Shown here: piece by piece, positions 57,440 through 64,000 of the stretch | Position numbering within the stretch: the first letter of the stretch is position 1 | How the letters are laid out: every line of letters begins with the position of its first letter | Origin: Rhyzopertha dominica | Lineage: Eukaryota > Arthropoda > Insecta > Coleoptera > Bostrichidae | Assembly: GCA_025024175.1 (NCBI GenBank) | Contig: QCXZ01000041.1 | Span: forward strand, 20,579,786 to 20,643,785 | Reading direction: 5' to 3' | DNA: 64,000 bases | The notes under the pieces: generated by a model | What the model saw: the letters and a program-made list of their open reading frames with translations, nothing else | What the model was told of the DNA's origin: nothing | The model's database searches: none | Translations under genes and position numbers: made by a program

Positions 57440-58070
57440 AAAAAGAGTTTAAAGATCTAAGACCGATCAGCTTACTGCCTGCTTTATCACAAAATGAGAG
57501 AATTGTACATAATCAAATATCCAATCATTTGACAAGATTTTATCTTCTTCCAAATTGTCAGTGAGTTGTGTTGTTGTTGTTGTGCAACTACATTGTTAGA
57601 TGTTACTGATAATATACTAAAGACTATTGATTTGAATATGTTCAGCATAATGGTTTTACTAGTTTTAACAAAGCGTTTGACACCCTTCATCATAAAATGT
57701 TACTTTCTATTCTATTCTCTGAGTTTGCTGTGTGGCCGATTTGCTGATCGGTAATTACTTGTCAGGTTAATATCAAGTTGTTGAAGTTCGAGATTCGCTT
57801 CAGAAGCATTGAGTGTAGGATGTGGAGTATCTGAAGCTTCTGTGTTGGGCACTTTTTGTTTTCATTCTATAAGAGTCAGTTTGCCTTACGTAATAAAACA
57901 TGTAAGATACATATGTATGCTGATAATATTCAAATTTATTACTCTTCTAATGGTGGCCCCAAGAAATTAATAACGCATAGCATTCTAGCACTGTCTAACT
58001 GACTAACTGATTATTTGCTCGAAAGGAATTTGGCTGAGGGCTATAACAAAACTGAGGCCTATGACCAGCA
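57440..58070 (+). pseudogene. Non-LTR (LINE) reverse transcriptase relic
   Basis: Blocks in shifting frames: DLRPISLLPALSQ then RIVHNQISNHLTRFYLLPNC (57455-57560), FNKAFDTLHHKMLLSIL (about 57660-57710), MYADNIQIYYSS (about 57913-57950, catalytic YADD changed to YADN) and a tail LAEGYNKTEAYD. These are the RT palm motifs of jockey/CR1-like LINEs. Stops and frameshifts throughout. Neither an endonuclease nor a polyA tail is visible. Confidence 0.75.
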
Positions 58071-58129
58071 ATAATGTGTTTTCTGACTGAGAGAAGAAAC
58101 ACGACTAGACGAACTAATTCTGTAGAGTC

Positions 58130-58990
58130 ATGCATTCAATCACTAGTCAATACCCAAGGACACGTATCCGTTTTGAAACAGCCCAGGTTATTAAAAAACC
58201 TAAACTTTTCCCAACCAGTCCTTCCAAAGAGGAGAACAATGCCCTCAGAAATCTTAAATCTAATTTAAAGATACCCATCCTATTGGCCGATAAAGGTAAA
58301 GCAACCTGGTGCTCAATATTTACGATTATGTGGATAAAATCGACAGTCTTTTGAAGGTGTGTCATACAGTCCCATTCGTCATGACCCGACTACAAGAACT
58401 GAAAAAGAACTTAATTCGATGCTTAAGAATCCAGCAATCTTTCAAGATATCCAGAAAAAGCTAGCCTCAAAGGAATCGAATCCCCTGGTCTACAAGGTCT
58501 TCCAGAAATTCGTATAAAAGAAATTCCACTTAGGCCCATCGTTAGCACTATCGACTCACCCACTTATAACATCGCCAAGTTCTTTGCGAATCTTCTGAGG
58601 GACTACACGTGGAAAACGTCTTCACATCTTCTTAATTCCAAACACTTTGTGAACATTTCCTCACCTCAGCAGTAGCCGAACACCAAGATGAAACCGGTCA
58701 CAATGTGTTAGTTCTAGCAACTCTTTTTTTACAACCAAAAAATTTCGAGAAGCTATAGAAATTTCCTAACATCCCCAATCTGTCGTCTAAGCATCCCCAC
58801 CCTCCTTGTAACGCCGGGAATAACGTTATTCTGTCGTTTTCGTTCTCTTTCCTCTTTGGGATTTGGTTCGGCTCGGACGTATTTCTCGCGTTAAATTTGT
58901 ACCATATTATGTCCTGATGATGCTCTTCACAAGAGCACTATTCCCTATTGCAAAAACACCCGAAAAGATCTAATTAACTATGACTTTTCG
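58130..58990 (+). pseudogene. Penelope-like reverse transcriptase relic
   Basis: NLKSNLKIPILLADKGKAT (about 58250-58310) corresponds to the ADKGxAxV block of Penelope RTs. LQGLPEIRIKEIPLRPIVST then IDSPTYNIAKFFANLLRDYT (58490-58620) correspond to the GLPKIHKxxxPLRPIVSxxxSPTYxLAKFLxxLL block. The intervening part is frameshifted and the palm YVDD part is missing. The order relative to the endonuclease at 56566 (RT downstream of EN) shows this is a separate insertion. CCTGATGATGCTC followed by a hairpin-like stretch at 58915-58990 may be its 3' end. Confidence 0.75.
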
Positions 58991-61068
58991 TACAGCTTCT
59001 GAGAGCTTTTGTACTTTTAATATGACATTTGGCAAATATTATTTCAAATTTTAGCATTTTATCACCGCGTATTTGCTCAGCAATTCAAACTTTCCCATAA
59101 AGGATAAAAAGAAAAGATCTTTGAACACGTTAAAGCAGTTGATTGTTATATCGATAGCACTATTTAATGGGTAACAACAACTGAGTAACACCGTCAGAGA
59201 TTAGTAAATGTATTATATATTTGTGCAACATATAATTAAGCACACTAAGCTAGGTTTAAAAAATATTAGAGTAACATTATTAGAAAAACCGTATAAAGCT
59301 CAAGCGTGCATATGCAGTAGCATTCATTTGTCGTATACCTCATTCGTCCTAATGCGAATCGCAAATTCATAATCAGCTTTTCTTGATTTCCCTGGCAAAC
59401 AACTTGTGTAAGATAATGCTATTTCGGAATTGGATAACTTTCTTACCGTACCTACTTCGTTTTATCTTACAGCCGTTTTATGGAAATTTATTGAACGACT
59501 TCTTCATTACAAAGAACGATGTAATCGCAGTAGGAATAAATTCGGATTCTTATCAAATTGCCGATTCGGTTATTTTGTAGCAATTGTGCCTGTTAGGCAT
59601 GCGTGGAAAATTTACTACTTTAATGTGTATTTAGTGCTTTTCATACAGATTGTTATACATGTACAAGAAGGTGTAATATATTTGTTTTACATTATGTTTG
59701 TATTTAGTAGGACCATTCTATTGGACCTGACCCTGCTGATGACGCGGGATGCAATGAATACCTACTCTTTTAAATGAAAATTAATTTAATATTAATAATT
59801 AATTATACTGATGCATTCCGTTTTATTTTAACTGCTTTTAAAGTTAATGAATTTGGTTCGCATGGCCTATGAAGTGCAATTAAAATCCTGTTCGCGTTAA
59901 TTAATTGCGTTTTAATTACATGAATGCGAATATTTCTACACCTTTGATTGAATTGTCATTCAGCTAGCGGTGTCGTCTCTTGCTTTTGTTTGCAAATATT
60001 GTTACCGAAGGCAGCTATTGACCCTGCCTAAATGTATGAAACGTAAAACGACTTTATATCCAAAATCTCGTATATTAGCCGCTTAAATCTGTAACTTACT
60101 TGTGAGCATCATATTAATTGTGATAGATTCGGATAGTTCCGGGGAACACATTGAGAATATTTCTGTTCATTGGCCATCTGGTNTCTTTTGAATCGAATGA
60201 AGTGACTTCGTTTTTGACAGGCGTTTGCAACCTATTNTCGAGAGGTACACTAAAGTCTTGGGGATGGGATTGCTTTATTGGTTACGGAACTGAATACTGT
60301 AAAAGCAACAAATATGGATATGAATATATTGTTGTCCCTGAAGACCCCATAGACTAAATTTGAATACTTTTGCAGATATTTAATTTAGTTTTGTATTTAG
60401 CGACATAGCGTGCATGTATATTTTTAGGTTTTGTACCCTTATTTTTAGTTGAATAAAACGTTCGAAACCGGACTTCTAATAGTGCTAACAATACCAACAC
60501 ATTACAATGGGTGAATACCAGCGGATGTTTGTTAATAAGAACTGCAAAACTGCAGCACTGGGTCAGCATATAAAAAAAATAAATAGCTCTTATTGTTTGA
60601 TATTCTTATATAATGTTTTCTGGTATTATTTCTTGTGTAGTTACGTGTGAAGTTAATCTACACATAATAATCCGACGACCGGTGCTTCAGCTTCTTGTTA
60701 ACCATCATGATTCATGACGCAAGCCTGGGTCGCCAGGGTCCATAAGTCATCGGCAGTGTGGAACAAGTGTAACAGAACATATTTGACCTAGAATGAACTG
60801 ACGTACGCTAAATAACCCGCAAGATTTTGGCCTGTAGTGTATGATTGCCAGTGTTATTATACTATAGTAATAGATCTGCTGCTTTTAAGGCGATTACTCA
60901 ATAACCTTCAGCAAAAATCTGTTATTTTTTTTGAATTATCTATTAGTAATCAAAGTAATATAATAGGTATGCATTCTAGGAGAAATTTGATGAGTAACTG
61001 ATTTGCTTCATGCGAGCATTATATTTCTTTATGCTGATTACTAGTAATGCAACTATCATTATTGTAAA
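58991..61068. other. No gene recognised
   Basis: AT-rich. A 115-codon plus frame (59430-59777) and a 68-codon frame with two ambiguous bases (60151-60357) resemble nothing known. Confidence 0.35.
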
Positions 61069-61164
61069 ATGCATGAAATTGCACAAGAAGCCAACGCTGT
61101 AGAAATTATGGAGTTAAAGAAAAGAAAATTAAACGAAGATAACCGGATGACCTCAGCAATTGAG
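61069..61164 (+). CDS. Candidate short coding exon with splice donor
   Basis: 32 codons beginning MHEIAQEANAVEIMELKKRK and ending at GAG|GTATGT, a good donor in phase 0. The composition (charged, helix-forming) is more protein-like than the surroundings. The next exon is not visible and no homology is recognised. Confidence 0.25.
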
Positions 61165-62215
61165 GTATGTGAAGTAATAAGTAATATAATCAATACACAC
61201 ACCAAGTGAATGCGGGAAATTTATGTATTTGTGAAAAATTTGAATAGTAGGTATTACGACTTCTCGTTCCCACAAGAGTATTTTGCAGAAAACTTTTGTA
61301 TGTGTGCATAGTATGGGTCAGGGCAGCGTTAATGACTTAGCTGGTTTGTGAATTGAACAAAAACTTATTCGGTCTATCTCAGATTTTAATGAAAAAAATC
61401 TACTTAAATATGAAAACTCTCTGACTTAGTGTTTAAAAAATGTGGGATTGTTTTATTTGCAACATTATCAGTCAACGGCATCAGCCCTCTGTTTTTCGTT
61501 CGTCTTCCATTTTTGTTTTGTGCTGTACAACTCTGTCAAATTTAAAATCAACCAGCCGTCACTCGTGAATACGACTTTCAAACAAGATGATTAAACTAGA
61601 CGAAGGGTCTCTGCCTATGTAGTAAGAGGTCAAAACTCAGTAGGCTGTCGATCGTGGTACTTATCATCGGCATCGGGTCTTATTGTGGGGATGGGCGTAA
61701 GCCTAGAAAGTTCATTATAGGCATATCTATGTTCCCGTGAGTAATGACAGACTTGTTACCGTGAATAGCTGAACTAGGAAGTCACCTTTACGTGTTACTA
61801 GGATTGACCCGTCGGTTACAACTGATAAAATAATCATATCAATAATAAATTGTTGTCACCAACTAAGGTTGATGCTCCAGCCAATTCCGAGGTCACCCAG
61901 CTAACTTAAAAGTACGGTGAAATCTGTTCAAAGTATCTTGCATGTGTTTTGTGTATTTGTCTAAATTAACTGAGCCAGATTTCTGGCCTAAATATGTAGC
62001 TGTTCGCACATTCCAGTTAATAACAATAACAAAGCTCGGGGGTGGCCTCTAGACTGCATTGAAGAAAAGCTTATTTCCACTTATATTATATACTGTTGTT
62101 TGAGTTGTGGTCGCCACAAGTGTTTGGTATGCATGCATATGCAGGCCTGGGTCCAGAACTGTTTTTTTTTGTTGGATGGGGAAAGCAACCGGAGATAATT
62201 GGTTGAATAACCTAC
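61165..62215. other. No gene recognised
   Basis: No repeat or coding structure I can support. Confidence 0.35.
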
Positions 62216-62219
62216 AGAG

Positions 62220-62575
62220 AAAAAGGGGGCTGCGCAAGAATTTTCTTCAATAGGGATGCTGAAAAATGCAATTTGAGGTTTGTCAGTGTCTTTTTTTAAG
62301 CAAAATATTGTAAAACAGATAATAAAATCTTAAAATTGGTTGTCATAAATTACGGGAGGCCTGTTTCCCTGCTGAAAGAGGGTCAGGGTGTCCTCAACGA
62401 AAATTTTATTTAAAGTAAGATTTAAAAAAATGTTTTTGAGGCTTGTTAGTGTTTTTTTAAATGCACGTTAAACAGATAAGTACTGAAATAGTTTTAAATT
62501 ATAGTCAGGCGTAAAGTTAGGCCTGTTCCCTAGTGGAATAGAGGGGCAGGGGATCCTCCCACGAAAATTTTGTTT
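62220..62575 (+). repeat. Diverged tandem duplication, ~163-bp period
   Basis: GGCCTGTTTCCCTGCTGAAA followed by GAAAATTTTATTT at 62357-62411 is repeated as GGCCTGTTCCCTAGTGGAAT and GAAAATTTTGTTT at 62520-62575. The flanking words (TTTGAGG(T/C)TTGT(C/T)AGTGT(C)TTTTTT) recur with the same period. Confidence 0.65.
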
Positions 62576-63109
62576 TTCTTCATGTACTTAAAATACCTCT
62601 AGCGCTCTTAATATTTGCGTACCTATAAAGTATTGTTACTTATACAGATTTTTCATTTAATTTCGGCACACCTATTTTTTTCCTGGGAATTTGATTTAGT
62701 AGTAACAAACAATAATTTATTTAGCAGAAAATTAAAATAGTTGCCTTAAAAACAAGTACAATTACCTTCAGGAATGTTCGCCTGACTTCGCGAACACATA
62801 TTATATCACTATTTAGAGCAGAATTTATTTTTTATTATAGCTTTGAACCAATACATCCACTACTTGGGCTCTGAATTATTATTCTGCTAATGTTTTTATC
62901 CGTTGCCAGGTTTCGATTTCTTCTTTTCCAACTAATACAATACTTTTGTGTGTACGATCCTGATAAATGTGCCCGCGTACCGATGAGATCCAAGAAGCTT
63001 CAAACGCCTCAGTATAAGTTCAGTTATTTTTGTGAACAACTAATGGGCCTACACTGCTGGAGAAGAAGTTCGAATTAGTATTCAATTAAGTTTTAGTAAT
63101 GTAATAATG
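62576..63109. other. No gene recognised
   Basis: AT-rich. A 62-codon plus frame (62890-63078) with an N-terminal hydrophobic run has no other support. Confidence 0.35.
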
Positions 63110-63111
63110 TA

Positions 63112-63811
63112 CAGGGTGTTCAACTTTCGTTGTAATTTTAGGGTAACTCGGTAACCATTAATAGTAGATCGTTGCGGTTGGGACATCACTCTTACTTTTT
63201 TTTTGTGAGTTGAGCTGTACTGTTAGCATTTTAGTAGCGTGTTTTGTTTTAAAGCTATAGCTTTCTTCAGTTTTCAATACCTTGCTTGGGTATGTAGNTA
63301 CAAAAAAAACTGTTTAGTAATTTTTTATAGGCATTTTTATTTTGAATTTTTTAGGGGGTCACATTGTTGAGATATAACGCAAACTTGCATACCATTTCAA
63401 GATTTGTAAAGATAAACCCAACAATGTATATAATATTTTCTTAATCACAAAAAATAGGTCTTTTCTACCATAGCAAAGCCAACTATAGTTTCCATTTCAA
63501 AAATGCAAGTTTGTGTTATATCTCAAAAAATATGACCCCTAAAAGGATTATGAGTACGCCACTGGATTCAAAATTAGATATCTATAAAAATGTTTTTTCT
63601 TAATCTACATACTCAAGTGAGATATTGGGAACTGAAGAAATGTTACATTATTCAAAAGTATGCTATAGCTTTAAAACAAAACACAATATAAAAATTAAAT
63701 GGTACAACCCAACTCACAACAAAAAGTAAGATAGTGATGTCGAAACTGCTACCCTCTAGAATTAATAGTTACCGAGATACCCTACATTACAACGAAAATG
63801 GGACGCCCTTG
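63112..63811. mobile_element. 700-bp palindromic MITE with TA target duplication
   Basis: Ends CAGGGTGTTCAACTTTCGTT and (inverted) AACGAAAATGGGACGCCCTTG, flanked by TA (63110-63111, 63812-63813). Complementarity continues inward: GGTAACTCGGTAACCATTAA against TTAATAGTTACCGAGATACC, GTTTTGTTTTAAAGCTATAGC against GCTATAGCTTTAAAACAAAAC, and GAGATATAACGCAAACTTGC against GCAAGTTTGTGTTATATCTC. Thus nearly the whole element is two ~330-base arms around a centre near 63440. No coding sequence. Confidence 0.88.
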
Positions 63812-64000
63812 TATGCCGGAAAAGGGTCACACCCTCTAGAAGGTGACCTAGCAAACACGAAATTGCTATGCAATCAACACTGCCGATAGTTTGCCAAGTG
63901 GACAATTAGATTTGCTAAATTTCGTTATGAGGCTCTACTGAGTTAGTACCTTTTCCAAAAATTTTCTTTAGTTTTTTGTATACAAAAAATCCTGTTAGAA

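Overview
The window is eukaryotic nuclear DNA, AT-rich by eye, with spliced-gene signals, single-base Ns and a dense layer of decayed transposable elements. The mixture (Penelope-like elements, DUF4817-type transposases, hAT elements, a Ty3/gypsy element, SWIM-type multicopy genes) points to an insect or a close arthropod relative. This is inference from the element families; no species can be named from the sequence alone.

Most of the recognisable content is mobile. From left to right: a Ty3/gypsy protease fragment runs off the left edge (1-850, minus). A three-level nest of terminal-inverted-repeat (TIR) elements follows (1065-2759). Next are a long imperfect hairpin (about 4450-4895), a broken SWIM-type gene between inverted 63-bp copies (10409-11947) and a Penelope-like endonuclease (13930-14538, minus). 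A repeat family here called C appears at 16809-18488, 32817-33620 and 34174-34643. A fold-back element lies at 19665-20313. A DUF4817 transposase relic sits beside the second copy of the first TIR family (21690-23442). A second Penelope endonuclease is split by a hAT element (26170-27880). Two more transposase relics (29945-30215, 31630-31765) flank a near-perfect palindrome with a tRNA-like loop (30376-30568).

The centrepiece is a 7.3-kb Ty3/gypsy element at 42236-49545 with 311-bp LTRs and a 4-bp target duplication (ATAC). Its integrase is interrupted by a younger, complete, 1.86-kb LTR element on the opposite strand (46874-48730; 158-bp LTRs, duplication TGAG). The inner element is GC-rich and carries only a basic, proline-rich reading frame and no recognisable pol. 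The gypsy element itself landed in one of three copies of another multicopy gene family (called X here), whose best copy is at 50125-51091.

The one convincing host gene is on the minus strand at about 51816-52711: a protamine-like gene with a TATA box, two or three exons with good splice sites, a cysteine-spaced poly-arginine core and two alternative polyadenylation signals. They predict 140- and 178-residue forms. Weaker host-exon candidates are a single C2H2 zinc-finger exon (25123-25335), a short exon at 61069-61164 and a 79-codon frame at 53038-53277. The right end holds a Penelope endonuclease, a non-LTR reverse transcriptase relic and a Penelope reverse transcriptase relic (56566-58990), a tandem duplication (62220-62575) and a 700-bp palindromic MITE (63112-63811). 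The long stretches between these hold no gene I can support.
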